This document shows, one piece after another, positions 36,744 to 45,655 of a stretch of DNA of 64,000 nucleotides; within the stretch, counting starts at the first letter, position 1, and each line of letters starts with the position of its first letter. The notes under the pieces were generated by a model. It was given only the letters and a program-made list of their open reading frames with translations. It searched no databases and was not told the origin of the DNA. The DNA comes from Anatilimnocola floriformis (GTDB lineage Bacteria > Planctomycetota > Planctomycetia > Pirellulales > Pirellulaceae), in contig NZ_JAMLFW010000001.1 of NCBI RefSeq assembly GCF_024256385.1, forward strand, positions 1,736,001-1,800,000. The letters run 5' to 3'. A program made the position numbers and the translations under genes.

Positions 36744-39095
36744 CTAGTCTACAAACAGGAATTCGTTGCTCGCCAGCAGCACATGAGCATACTGTCGCCA
36801 GGCTTCGCTTTCACTCGCGCCGCCGCTGCGAAGTTGCCGCACAAACTGACTGCCGAGTTCCACTTCGCGAAGTGATGCCTCGCGCTGAAACAAGCGGCGA
36901 TAAACCACTTGCAGCCGACCCGTTTCGCTTTGCGAGCCAGTGAGAACTTTCTCCACGAGCTGCCGCGACTGTATTTCGAAGAACGGGCTGTTGAGCACAA
37001 ACAGCTGCTGCAGCGGCGTGATGGTTGGCTCGCGCTGCGCGCTCGATGCCACCGGATCGGGAAAGTCGAATAGCCGCAGCAGCTCGCTTAATTCGCGGCG
37101 TCGTACGAGGCCATAAACCGTGCGGCGATGATTCGTCGCCTGATCGAGTTCCAGCGGCGGGCCACCGACGTTTTCATTCAACTCGCCTGCGACGAGCAGC
37201 AGCGAATCCCGCCATGACTCCACATCGAGCCGCCGCGGCGTCATTCGCCACAGCCATTGATTGTCGGGATCGATTGCGAACTGCGCGGGATCACGACGAC
37301 TCGACTGCTGGTAGGCAGCCGAGGTCATGATTTCGCGATGCAACCACTTCAGTGACCAGCCGTGAGCGACAAAGCGCGCGGCGAGATCGTCGAGCAATTC
37401 CGGATGCGACGGCGGCGAGCCTTGCAGGCCAAAGTTGCTCGGCGTCTCGACCAGGCCGCGGCCGAAATGATGCTTCCACACGCGATTGACCATCACGCGG
37501 GCCGCGAGACCGCCGCCTTCGTTGGTGATGGATTGCGCCAACTCGAGTCGACCACTGCCTTGGCGAAAGGGCTGCGAAGATTCATTCGAAAGAACCGTCA
37601 GAAACCGCCGCGGCACGACGGCAGCCGTGCGTGCGGGGTTGCCGCGGATGTGCAGCGCGACATCCTGCGCCACGCCTGGTTTGTAATCGAGTCGCGTGGC
37701 GTTCTGGCCATTGGGCAACACATGCAACGCCGCATCGACCACTCCGCAAGCAATGGCCAGATCGAAGTGCGGCGTTTGTTTTGCAGTCGCGAGTTCGGCT
37801 TGCAACTTCGCCAGTTCGGCCTGTTCTTCGTCGGTCGGTTTGGATTTTGCCGCGAGCGGCTTGATCTTCGCCTCAAGTGTCTTAGCTTGTGAGCGAGCAG
37901 CCAGCGCAGGAGCGGCCTGATCAGCAGCCAGCAACGGACGATCGGCTTCGCGGATGCTCGCGAGCACGCCAGCGAGTGCGTAGTAGTCGTTCGTCGTGAT
38001 CGGGTCGAACTTGTGATCGTGGCAACGAGCGCAGGCGATGGTCAGCCCCAGAAACGTGCTGCCGATGGCATCGAGCTTTTCTTCCCATTCCTCGGCGACG
38101 ACTTGCTTGATGACCTGATGATCGAGCTTCAGCTCTTTCCAATATGAGGGACTCAAACCCAAAAAGCCGAGCCCGGCAAAGTCGGCTGGCTGAGCATCGG
38201 GCAACAGATCGGCAGCCAATTGCTGCTGCACGAATCGATCGTAGGGCGTGTCGCGATTCAGCGAATGAACGACCCAGTCGCGATATCGCCACGGTTGACC
38301 TTCCCCCTCGCGCCACTGCTCCATGATGTCGGCATAACGCGTGAGGTCGAGCCAATAACGGCCCCAGCGTTCGCCGTAATGCGGCGAGGCCAGGAGTTGG
38401 TCGAGATACTCTGCGTACTGAACGTCGAAAGGCTTACCATCAGGGATTTGCTTGAGATCAGCTTCCGCAGACGGCAAGCCGAGTAAATCGAAGGAAGCGC
38501 GGCGGAACAGCGTGCGTGCGTCTGCAGCGGGCGAAGCCTTCAAGCCATGCTGCTCACGTTTAGCATTCAAGAACCAGTCGATTCGATTGCCGCCGGCGAG
38601 TTGCGTCTCATCCGGGATGGAGTGTTCGCGCAGCGGGTGAAAAGCCCAATGCTGCCGTCCCTTCGCGAGGTCGATTTCCTTCTTCGCCGTTTTCGTAGCA
38701 GCCGCCGTGGGATGCGGTAGGCCGAGCTTTACCCATTCGGCGAGCGTGGCGATTTCGCTTGCGGGCAGCTTGCCGGTCGGCGGCATTTGAAAGCCGGCAG
38801 GATCGTAGCGGACGGCTTCTATCAGCAGGCTTTTGTCTGGTTCGCCCGGTGTGGCTGCAGCGCCGCTGTCACCGCCAGTGAGGATCGCGGCTCGGTCATC
38901 GAGCAACAGGCCGCCTTGTTTTTTTGCCTTGGCTGTTGAATGGCATTCGTAACAACGGTTCGCCAAAATTGGCCTGACCCGTTTTTCGAAGAACTCGATC
39001 TGCTCCGGAGCGAATTCCGTTTCCGCGGCATCCACGCGCAACGACGTCAGCCAGGCCGTGACGAAGAACAGCAACAGGCGGATGGATATGGACAT
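36744..39095 (-). CDS. PSD1-type planctomycete cytochrome (DUF1549/DUF1553), copy B
   Basis: A 783-residue exported protein. The signal peptide is MSISIRLLLFFVTAWLTSLR. A planctomycete cytochrome c domain follows (about 27-120) with heme motif CYECHS, 'PP.G.L...' and a second CxxCH in ACARCHDHKFDPI. DUF1549 (about 180-390; IDWFLNAKREQHGLKASP, YGERWGRYWLDL) and DUF1553 (about 540-770; RVMVNRVWKHHFGRGLVETPSNFG, LVASNEFLFVD-type end) come next. The family is thought to work with DUF1501 proteins at the cell envelope; the reaction is unknown. The start at 39095 gives a normal signal peptide. A GTG at 39152 overlapping the preceding gene by four bases (GTGA) is possible but would put 19 residues before it. 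Confidence 0.92.
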   Translation of the reverse strand: MSISIRLLLFFVTAWLTSLRVDAAETEFAPEQIEFFEKRVRPILANRCYECHSTAKAKKQGGLLLDDRAAILTGGDSGAAATPGEPDKSLLIEAVRYDPAGFQMPPTGKLPASEIATLAEWVKLGLPHPTAAATKTAKKEIDLAKGRQHWAFHPLREHSIPDETQLAGGNRIDWFLNAKREQHGLKASPAADARTLFRRASFDLLGLPSAEADLKQIPDGKPFDVQYAEYLDQLLASPHYGERWGRYWLDLTRYADIMEQWREGEGQPWRYRDWVVHSLNRDTPYDRFVQQQLAADLLPDAQPADFAGLGFLGLSPSYWKELKLDHQVIKQVVAEEWEEKLDAIGSTFLGLTIACARCHDHKFDPITTNDYYALAGVLASIREADRPLLAADQAAPALAARSQAKTLEAKIKPLAAKSKPTDEEQAELAKLQAELATAKQTPHFDLAIACGVVDAALHVLPNGQNATRLDYKPGVAQDVALHIRGNPARTAAVVPRRFLTVLSNESSQPFRQGSGRLELAQSITNEGGGLAARVMVNRVWKHHFGRGLVETPSNFGLQGSPPSHPELLDDLAARFVAHGWSLKWLHREIMTSAAYQQSSRRDPAQFAIDPDNQWLWRMTPRRLDVESWRDSLLLVAGELNENVGGPPLELDQATNHRRTVYGLVRRRELSELLRLFDFPDPVASSAQREPTITPLQQLFVLNSPFFEIQSRQLVEKVLTGSQSETGRLQVVYRRLFQREASLREVELGSQFVRQLRSGGASESEAWRQYAHVLLASNEFLFVD

Positions 39096-39148
39096 AGCAG
39101 TTACGCGCGGCGGGCGGGAAGGGGTAACTGGTTTATAGTCCGCTTGTC

Positions 39149-40522
39149 TCACACCAGCAAATCGTGAATGACTTCGCCATGAACATCGGTCAGGCGGAAA
39201 TCGCGGCCCGCGTATCGGTAGGTCAGTTGTTCGTGATCGATTCCCAGCACGTGCAGCAGCGTTGCGTGGAGGTCGTGGATGGAGACGCGATTCTCAATCG
39301 CCCGAAAACCGAGTTCATCGGTCGCACCGTAACACAGACCGCCTTTGAAACCGCCACCGGCCATGAACATCGTGAAGCCGTAAGGATTGTGATCGCGGCC
39401 GTCGCTACTTTCGGAAACGGGAGTGCGGCCGAACTCGCCGCCCCAGACCACGGCAGTTTCTTCAAGCAGGCCGCGGCGTTTCAGGTCTCGAATCAACGCA
39501 GCCGACGCCTGATCCATGTCCGGACAGCGGCCTCGCAGATTTTTGTTGATGCGGCTGTGATCATCCCAAGGCTGACCGGGGCCGTAGTAAACATGCACCG
39601 AACGGACGCCCCGCTCGACCAATCGCCGAGCGAGTAAGCAGCCGTTGGCGAACGGTGTGTTGCCATACTCCTGGCGAATCGATTCGGGCTCTTTGCGAAT
39701 GTCGAACGCGTCGGTCGCTTCCGACTGCATGCGATAAGCGGTCTCGAGCGCCTGAATGCGGCCTTCCAAAAACTCGTCGTGGCCGAATGAACTGAGATGC
39801 TCGCGGTTCAACTCTTGCACCAGATCGAGTTGCCGGCGTTGCTCAGGCGCGGCGAGTTGCTTGTTTTGTAAATAGCGGATCATCTTCTCCGGTTCGGTTT
39901 GCGAACAATCGAAGCCGATCCCCTGATGCTTGGCCGGCAGGAAGCCGCTGCGGGCATTCGCGCCGGCGCCACCGCCCGGACTGAGCACGACGAAGCCCGG
40001 AAGGTTTTGATTGTCCGAGCCGAGGCCGTAATCGAGCCACGAACCCAGCGTCGGCCGCGTGGCCGAGATGTTGCCCGAGTGCATCAGACTGCGAGCCGGA
40101 TTGTGCGTGGGGTTAAAGGTGTACATCGAGCGGACGACGCAAATGTCGTCGATCACCTCGGCCAATTTCGGCAGCAACTCGCTGACCTCAATGCCCGACT
40201 CGCCATGCTTCTTAAATGCAAACGGCGACGGCAGCAGACCGCCGGTCGTGCGCTCAGTACGAAGGTTCGCTTCCGGAGGCCGCTGCCCGGCGTACTTTTC
40301 GAGCGCCGGTTTGGGATCGAACAGATCCATCTGCGAAGGGCCGCCTTGCATGAAGAGCACGATGTTGTGCTTGGCCTTCGCGCGCGGAGCTACGACCGCC
40401 GCGCCGGCGCTCGGCTGCGCCAACATGCTCGCCAGCGCGACCGATCCCAGGCCGGCCGACAGCGACTGCACAAACTCGCGGCGCGAAGTGTTGTAGAGCG
40501 ACGATTGCGGAATCAGGGCCAA
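39149..40522 (-). CDS. DUF1501 protein (copy A)
   Basis: A 457-residue DUF1501 protein, exactly the length of copy B. The N-terminus has a twin-arginine-like signal (TSRREFVQSLSAGLGSVALA). Family motifs are LFMQGGPSQMDLFDPKP, SGFLPAKHQGIGFDC, VVWGGEFGRTPVSESSDGRDHNPYG-type segment, GFTMFMAGGGFKGG and HDLHATLLHVLGIDHEQL. It overlaps the end of the upstream PSD1 gene by ten bases (40513-40522), so translation is coupled. It is probably exported folded and acts with the adjacent PSD1 protein; the activity is not known. Confidence 0.93.
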   Translation of the reverse strand: MALIPQSSLYNTSRREFVQSLSAGLGSVALASMLAQPSAGAAVVAPRAKAKHNIVLFMQGGPSQMDLFDPKPALEKYAGQRPPEANLRTERTTGGLLPSPFAFKKHGESGIEVSELLPKLAEVIDDICVVRSMYTFNPTHNPARSLMHSGNISATRPTLGSWLDYGLGSDNQNLPGFVVLSPGGGAGANARSGFLPAKHQGIGFDCSQTEPEKMIRYLQNKQLAAPEQRRQLDLVQELNREHLSSFGHDEFLEGRIQALETAYRMQSEATDAFDIRKEPESIRQEYGNTPFANGCLLARRLVERGVRSVHVYYGPGQPWDDHSRINKNLRGRCPDMDQASAALIRDLKRRGLLEETAVVWGGEFGRTPVSESSDGRDHNPYGFTMFMAGGGFKGGLCYGATDELGFRAIENRVSIHDLHATLLHVLGIDHEQLTYRYAGRDFRLTDVHGEVIHDLLV

Positions 40523-43026
40523 AAGATCACCTCGTTCGAAGCGATGAGGGCTTGGGCGTATTGCGTGAGTGTGGCTGATTTCAAAAATCTATCGGCCAAT
40601 TGCTGTTCTTGCTCGGTAGGTTCACGCGAAAGCAATCGGCGATACAGGCCGTTGATTTTGGCACTGGTATCGGGCTCCTGCTCGACAAGCCGAGCCAGGG
40701 CTTCGGCGCGTTCTTGCACAAAGGCGCTGTTCATGACAAACAGCTGCTGCAGCGGCGATGTGGTGGCCTCGCGCTGCGGACTGTGCATGGTGGCCGCGGG
40801 GAAATCATAAAGTTGCAACATCGTGCTCAACCGGTCGCGACTGATCCGGCCGTAGACCGTGCGCCGCACGCCGCCTGGTTGATCGAGATCGAACGACGGC
40901 CCTGCCAGGCGTTCGTCGAGATTGCCGCTGGCCTGCAGCAAGCAATCGCGATAGGCCTCGATATCGAGCCGCCGCGGATTCATCCGCCACAACAATCGAT
41001 TCGCTGGATCGATCTGAGCCGCGCTCTCGCGCGTTTGACTGGCCTGGCAATAAGTGGCCGACAACATGATTTCGCGATGCAACCATTTGAGCGAATAGCC
41101 GTTCTCGATAAAGCGGGCCGACAGATCATCGAGCAACTGCGGATGCGTCGGCTTATCGCCTTGAGCGCCGAAGTCGCTCGGCGTTGCCACCAACGGCTTG
41201 CCAAAGTGCCAGGCCCACACGCGGTTGACCATGACCCGCGCGGAGAGGGCGGCCGCATCACCGAAGATTCGCTCCGCAAGTTCACGCCGGCCTGATCCTT
41301 GGTGAAACTTCGGATCGCCCTTCGCGAGCACGCTTAAAAAACCGCGCGGCGCTACGGCGCCGGGCTTCGAAACATTGCCGCCGGGGAGCACGTGCAAATC
41401 GCGCGGCTCGCCGGGCCGAATCTCGAGCATCGTCAAATCAGGATCCGCGCCGTCGACAAAAAAGCCGGCGTCGTAAACCGCGTGAAAGAGCGGATCGGTG
41501 TTCGCATTGCGCCGCCCGCGGCCGCGATCTGCCTGCTGTGGCGTTTGATTCTTTGGTTCATCCGGATAAGGATTCGGCCGCTTCGCGAGTTGCGCCAGAT
41601 GGGCATACATCTCGGGATGCTTGTCGCGCAAGCCCGCGTTATCGTCGCGCATCTGCTCCATTTCGGCGGTGTAGCGAACGACCTTCTTGCGGGCTTCGCC
41701 GACCTTGGAGCCAGGATCGTCACGCATCAGATTGGCGACATAACTGCGATAAAAAATACGCTGTGTGTCAACCATGAAGCGAGTTTCCGCGGCTGGGTCG
41801 ATTTCGGCGAGCGGTCGGGGCGCTTGCACGGTCGACGCGAAGACACCAGCCAGGCTGTAGTAATCAGCCGTGGGAATCGGATCAAACTTGTGATCGTGGC
41901 AGCGAGCGCACGACACGGTCAGCCCCAGCAAGCCGCGCGTTACGGTATCGACGCGCTCGTCCCAGTCATCGGTGTAAAGCGTCTCGACCACATCTTTCGA
42001 CAGCCGGCCGTCTTTGTGATAGCCGGGCGATGTTCCCAGAAAACCGAGCGCGACCAGATCCTGCCGCGAGGTTCCCGGCATCAAGTCAGCGGCGAGCTGC
42101 AGTTTGACGAAGCGATCGTAGGGAACATCGGCGTTGATGGCCGTGATTACCCAATCGCGATAACGCCAGGCAAAAGGATATGGCGGCGTGGTGGCTTCGC
42201 CGGTGAAGTTGGTCTCGCCGTAGCGAACGACGTCGAGCCAGTAACGGCCCCAGCGCTGACCATAGTGGGGCGAAGCGAGTAACTCTTCGATCACGCGGGC
42301 GTACGCACCGGGAGAGTCATCTTTGGCAAACGCTTCGACCTGATCAAACGTCGGCCGCAAACCGGTCAGATCCAAGTAAGCCCGCCGGATCAACGTGCGG
42401 CGATCTGCGATTGGCGACGGCTGCAGTTGATTCTCTTGCAACTTGGCGAGCACAAAGCGATCGATCTTTTTCTTGGTCCAGCCGGCTTCATCTTTCAACT
42501 CGATATCACTGGCCGTGACCGGCTGAAACGCCCACCAGCGACGGCCTTGTTCGAGATCGATCTTCTTCGCCGTCGTAGCCGCTTTGACATCACCGCTGCG
42601 TGGATCTGGCGCACCCATCTTCACCCACCGCTCGAGCGCGGCGATCTGCGCCGCCGTGAGCTTTTCCGTCGGCGGCATTTGAATGTCGGACTCGGTCCAG
42701 CGCACGGCTTGGATCAGACGACTTTGGTCAGGATCACGCCCCGAAATGACATCGCCACTCTCACCGCCGGCGGCAATTCCCGCGCGCGAATCAAGCAGCA
42801 GGTTTCCCTTCAGCTTCTTAGCCTCCGCCGAATGACAGCTGTAGCACTTATCGACCAGAATGGGCCGGATGCTCTTCTCGAAGAACTCAATCTCTTCAGC
42901 AGTGGGCTTGGTATCTGGTTTGGCGGTAGTTTGATTCGTGCTCTGCGCGCAGGCCTTTCCCATCGCGACGAAAAGCGCGCACAAGAAAACTCCGGCAACA
43001 AGAGATTGCTTCATCCACGCGATCAT
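40513..43026 (-). CDS. PSD1-type planctomycete cytochrome (DUF1549/DUF1553), copy A
   Basis: A protein of about 837 residues with a signal peptide (MKQSLVAGVFLCALFVAMGK, in frame at residue 5). The cytochrome domain carries heme motif CYSCHSAEAKKLKG and MPPTEKL, and a second CxxCH is in CARCHDHKFDPIP. DUF1549 (IDRFVLAKLQENQLQP, YGQRWGRYWLDVVRYGET) and DUF1553 (RVMVNRVWAWHFGKPLVATPSDFG, LLWRMNPRRLDIEAYRD) follow. Compared with copy B it has a different middle, including a charged segment near 41700-41500. The first gene of a four-gene minus-strand run (PSD1-A, DUF1501-A, PSD1-B, DUF1501-B). Starts at 43026 or 43014 are both possible. Confidence 0.92.
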   Translation of the reverse strand: MIAWMKQSLVAGVFLCALFVAMGKACAQSTNQTTAKPDTKPTAEEIEFFEKSIRPILVDKCYSCHSAEAKKLKGNLLLDSRAGIAAGGESGDVISGRDPDQSRLIQAVRWTESDIQMPPTEKLTAAQIAALERWVKMGAPDPRSGDVKAATTAKKIDLEQGRRWWAFQPVTASDIELKDEAGWTKKKIDRFVLAKLQENQLQPSPIADRRTLIRRAYLDLTGLRPTFDQVEAFAKDDSPGAYARVIEELLASPHYGQRWGRYWLDVVRYGETNFTGEATTPPYPFAWRYRDWVITAINADVPYDRFVKLQLAADLMPGTSRQDLVALGFLGTSPGYHKDGRLSKDVVETLYTDDWDERVDTVTRGLLGLTVSCARCHDHKFDPIPTADYYSLAGVFASTVQAPRPLAEIDPAAETRFMVDTQRIFYRSYVANLMRDDPGSKVGEARKKVVRYTAEMEQMRDDNAGLRDKHPEMYAHLAQLAKRPNPYPDEPKNQTPQQADRGRGRRNANTDPLFHAVYDAGFFVDGADPDLTMLEIRPGEPRDLHVLPGGNVSKPGAVAPRGFLSVLAKGDPKFHQGSGRRELAERIFGDAAALSARVMVNRVWAWHFGKPLVATPSDFGAQGDKPTHPQLLDDLSARFIENGYSLKWLHREIMLSATYCQASQTRESAAQIDPANRLLWRMNPRRLDIEAYRDCLLQASGNLDERLAGPSFDLDQPGGVRRTVYGRISRDRLSTMLQLYDFPAATMHSPQREATTSPLQQLFVMNSAFVQERAEALARLVEQEPDTSAKINGLYRRLLSREPTEQEQQLADRFLKSATLTQYAQALIASNEVIFWP

Positions 43027-43172
43027 AATCGGTATTCTGGGCCCTTGTCTCGCTTTGCGACGACGCCAGGTGGCAAAATTCGAGACTTCGACCACCACCG
43101 CCCGATGTACGCCGCTATCCTAAGCAGCACGCATTGACTCTTGGGCAGAACTCTCCTTAGCGCAGGTATAAC

Positions 43173-44123
43173 ATGAGAATCCTTTCCTCTTCCTTTTGCA
43201 GTTTGCTGCTTTGCAGCCTCGTTTCGGCGCAAGTGATTGCGGCCGACGATTCTGCTGCCTACAAACCCATCGAGCCTAAGCCCTTGATTGCCGGGCATGT
43301 CGTGGTGCCGCTTTTTCCACCCGGTCATCCTGCGCTCAAGGCCGGGCCGGGCTCTGATCAAGAGGAGAAGTTCAACATCAACAACGGCAAGGTCGGCGCC
43401 GTTACGAATATCCATAATCCGTCGATCGAGGTGTATCTGGCCGATCCTGCGAAGGCGAATGGAACTTCGGTGGTCATTGCCGCTGGTGGTGGCAACAACA
43501 CTTGCAATGTTGGTGGCGAAGGAACCGACATTGCCGCTTGGTTCAATTCCCTCGGCGTCTCGTGCTTCGTGCATCGGTATCGCTTGAAGCCGTATGTATC
43601 GGCCGTCGACGCTTTGCTCGATACTCAGCGGGCCATGCGTACTGTTCGGGCTCGCGCCGAGGAATGGAAGATCGATCCGAATAAGATCGGCCACATTGGG
43701 TTCTCGGCGGGTGGCGAGCAAACCGCTCGACTTGCACTCACGTTCGATGAAGGCAAATCCGACTCGGCCGATCCGGTTGAGCGGGTCAGTTCGCGCCCCG
43801 ATTGGATCGTGCTCGTTTATCCCGGCTGGGTTCCCGGTTCATTGAGCCTGGAAAAGGTGCCGACCAACTTGCCGCCGACGTTTCTGGTGTGCCCTGGCAC
43901 GGGCGACGTTTTTCACGCCCAACAAACCGTGGAGTTCTACAACGCCCTCTTCGAAACCGGTCGGACGATGAAACCCAAGCCGCTGAATATCGAAATGCAT
44001 ATTTACGGCGAAGGAAAGCACGGCGGCGCGATCTCGGCGCGACAGGGCATTCCGTACGGCAAATGGCAGCTTCGACTCGCCGAGTGGGCCACCGATTTGA
44101 AGTTGCTTCCGGAGGCGAAGTAG
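43173..44123 (+). CDS. Secreted alpha/beta-hydrolase (esterase/lipase-like)
   Basis: A 316-residue exported hydrolase with a signal peptide (MRILSSSFCSLLLCSLVSAQ). The oxyanion region is VVIAAGGGNNTCNVGGEG, the nucleophile elbow is IGFSAGGEQT (Ser), the acid is probably Asp in VCPGTGDVFHAQQT and the His is in YGEGKHGGAIS. This is the BD-FAE/carboxylesterase-like layout seen in many planctomycete sugar-ester esterases. The substrate may be an acetylated polysaccharide, which is inference. It is divergent from the PSD1 operon and ends at a terminator (44249-44276). Confidence 0.9.
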   Translation: MRILSSSFCSLLLCSLVSAQVIAADDSAAYKPIEPKPLIAGHVVVPLFPPGHPALKAGPGSDQEEKFNINNGKVGAVTNIHNPSIEVYLADPAKANGTSVVIAAGGGNNTCNVGGEGTDIAAWFNSLGVSCFVHRYRLKPYVSAVDALLDTQRAMRTVRARAEEWKIDPNKIGHIGFSAGGEQTARLALTFDEGKSDSADPVERVSSRPDWIVLVYPGWVPGSLSLEKVPTNLPPTFLVCPGTGDVFHAQQTVEFYNALFETGRTMKPKPLNIEMHIYGEGKHGGAISARQGIPYGKWQLRLAEWATDLKLLPEAK

Positions 44124-44248
44124 TTCCCTACCAAGCCACTGCTTTAAGCTTCGGCCGCAGAGCATCTTGCCTGCGGCCAAAATCAAGCGACGGTCGACTG
44201 CGACCCTTCTACCAGCGTTTTTTCGCTGATTCGCGACTATTTCGCCCT

Positions 44249-44276
44249 GCGCTCCGGGCGGCAGTAGCGCTTTTTT
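44249..44276 (+). terminator. Rho-independent terminator after the esterase
   Basis: GCGCT (44249-44253) and AGCGC (44266-44270) form a five-base stem followed by six Ts (44271-44276). A separate perfect eight-base hairpin, GGCCGCAG/CTGCGGCC (44153-44178), lies between the gene and this site. Together they isolate the pilin promoter that starts 20 bases further on. Confidence 0.6.
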
Positions 44277-44296
44277 GAATATTCGCTGCGAAGTGC

Positions 44297-44324
44297 TTGA
44301 CACTAGTTTGCGGCCTTTTATACT
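44297..44324 (+). promoter_or_regulatory. Near-consensus sigma-70 promoter of the first prepilin
   Basis: TTGACA at 44297-44302, a 16-base spacer and TATACT at 44319-44324. It is the best housekeeping-type promoter I can see in the window. Transcription should start near 44331, leaving a leader of about 250 bases before the prepilin gene. Confidence 0.7.
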
Positions 44325-44330
44325 CGACCG

Positions 44331-44578
44331 TAACTGAGATCGACTCTCAATATCAACGGAAGCCAGCCCACCTTTCGGCTCGCCAGCTTCTCCGGCGCGG
44401 GATTCTCCTCCCCAGCATTACGTCGGCTTGATCTCAGCAGTTTTGACTCCTTGGTGGCCCATCAAGTGGGGCGGTTTCGGTTGGTGTTGGCGAGTTAGCG
44501 GGATGTACCTGCGCGCACAGCGACGACCAGCAGGGCAATCATCTTTTGCTGGCCGGGCCCATCCCGGGAAAGGTTTCT
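44331..44578 (+). other. Long structured 5' leader of the prepilin operon
   Basis: About 250 bases of untranslated leader. Near its 3' end CAGCA...TGCTG (about 44528-44551) and CCGGG...CCCGG (about 44554-44567) can form hairpins just before the GGAAAGG ribosome site. I do not recognise a known riboswitch class. Confidence 0.4.
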
Positions 44579-45520
44579 ATGTTGAAGTCGTGGAATGTGC
44601 GACGTCGTCGCGAGTCTGGTTTTACGCTGCTCGAACTCATCATCGTCCTCGTGGTGCTCGTCGCCCTCGCGGCGCTCGTTGTGCCGCTGCTGGGCTGGGT
44701 CCGCAAGCAGGCCGAATACGCCACCGGCGCCGCCGGTGCTGCCGAAGCGATGAACAATCTGGAAATCTTCCGGTCATCGACCGGCCGGTATCCCGACCGC
44801 TTTGATTCGCTGGTGACGACCACCGGTACGCTGTACCTGACCACGTCGACCGGCGCGTCGGTTTGGCCGTCTTCGGAAATCCCGTTGAGCACGATTGCCA
44901 ATGTCGCTACCGCCAGCGATATGACCATTCTCAACTACTACCTGACGAATGACGGGGCTTTGACCTCGTTCGTCAATCACAACCTGACCGCGAGCTCGAC
45001 CTACAGCGGTCCGAATACCAGCACGGAAGGTAGCACGGTTTACACGGTTGGCGGCACGATCACTCCCGCTGTGACTGCGGTTGCCGCCAGCGATGGACCG
45101 GACGGTCTACCAGGTACTTCCGACGACGTTGCCGCAGTGACCGGCGTGCCCGCCGTGTTGCAAAACGTGGCGATCGTCAAGAACGTCACCACTACCTCGA
45201 CGACTGGTACGTTGGCCCGACTCATTCGCGCCGCCTACCCCAACCAGGCAAATGCCACGATCCCCGTCATCCCGACTGGTCGTTATTTGGTCGCTGTAGG
45301 TATCGGTGGCCGCAATAGCGCCGTCGGCACCACGATGAGCAGCCCGCCCCAGTACAGCGGTGCTGCCGCTGGCAAATATGGTCGCTTCATTGCCTTCTTC
45401 GACGTTGGCCCGGGTGCCACTGGCCGTGGTCAAGTGCAGCTGAAGTGCGTCACCGACCCGACCTTCACCACCATTGCTCAGACCACCGACCGCTATAAGG
45501 GTTCGGGGCCGACCGAGTAG
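44579..45520 (+). CDS. Type IV/type II prepilin, probable major subunit (pilin 1)
   Basis: A 313-residue prepilin. The leader is short and basic (MLKSWNVRRRRESG) with cleavage at G/FTLLE and Glu5 of the mature protein, followed by the hydrophobic helix LIIVLVVLVALAALVVPLLG. The large Thr/Ser/Gly-rich C-terminal domain contains YPDRFDSLV near residue 70 and ends FFDVGPGATGRGQVQLKCV. It lacks the 'DxWGxP' block of the next three pilins. It has its own strong promoter and is followed by a strong terminator, so it is probably made in excess over the rest of the operon. GGAAAGG upstream supports the ATG at 44579. Confidence 0.9.
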   Translation: MLKSWNVRRRRESGFTLLELIIVLVVLVALAALVVPLLGWVRKQAEYATGAAGAAEAMNNLEIFRSSTGRYPDRFDSLVTTTGTLYLTTSTGASVWPSSEIPLSTIANVATASDMTILNYYLTNDGALTSFVNHNLTASSTYSGPNTSTEGSTVYTVGGTITPAVTAVAASDGPDGLPGTSDDVAAVTGVPAVLQNVAIVKNVTTTSTTGTLARLIRAAYPNQANATIPVIPTGRYLVAVGIGGRNSAVGTTMSSPPQYSGAAAGKYGRFIAFFDVGPGATGRGQVQLKCVTDPTFTTIAQTTDRYKGSGPTE

Positions 45521-45584
45521 TACGAGCGGTCTGCAAAGTTCCGCCGGCAAAGCAAATGGATGGGCATTGTCTGAAAGTTCGCGG

Positions 45585-45624
45585 GCCATCAGCAGCAAGA
45601 TGTGAATGCTGATGGCTTTTTTTT
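45585..45624 (+). terminator. Strong rho-independent terminator after pilin 1
   Basis: GCCATCAGCA (45585-45594) and TGCTGATGGC (45607-45616) form a perfect ten-base stem with a 12-base loop and eight Ts (45617-45624). It should stop most transcripts before the downstream pilus genes, leaving read-through for low-level expression. Confidence 0.9.
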
Positions 45625-45655
45625 GCACTGCAATGGTTGACTGGGCGAACACCGC

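Noticed and set aside
44331..44578. Cyclic-di-GMP riboswitch in the prepilin leader
   Set aside because: A fragment near the end loosely recalls the GEMM motif, but the conserved core and tetraloop are not there.
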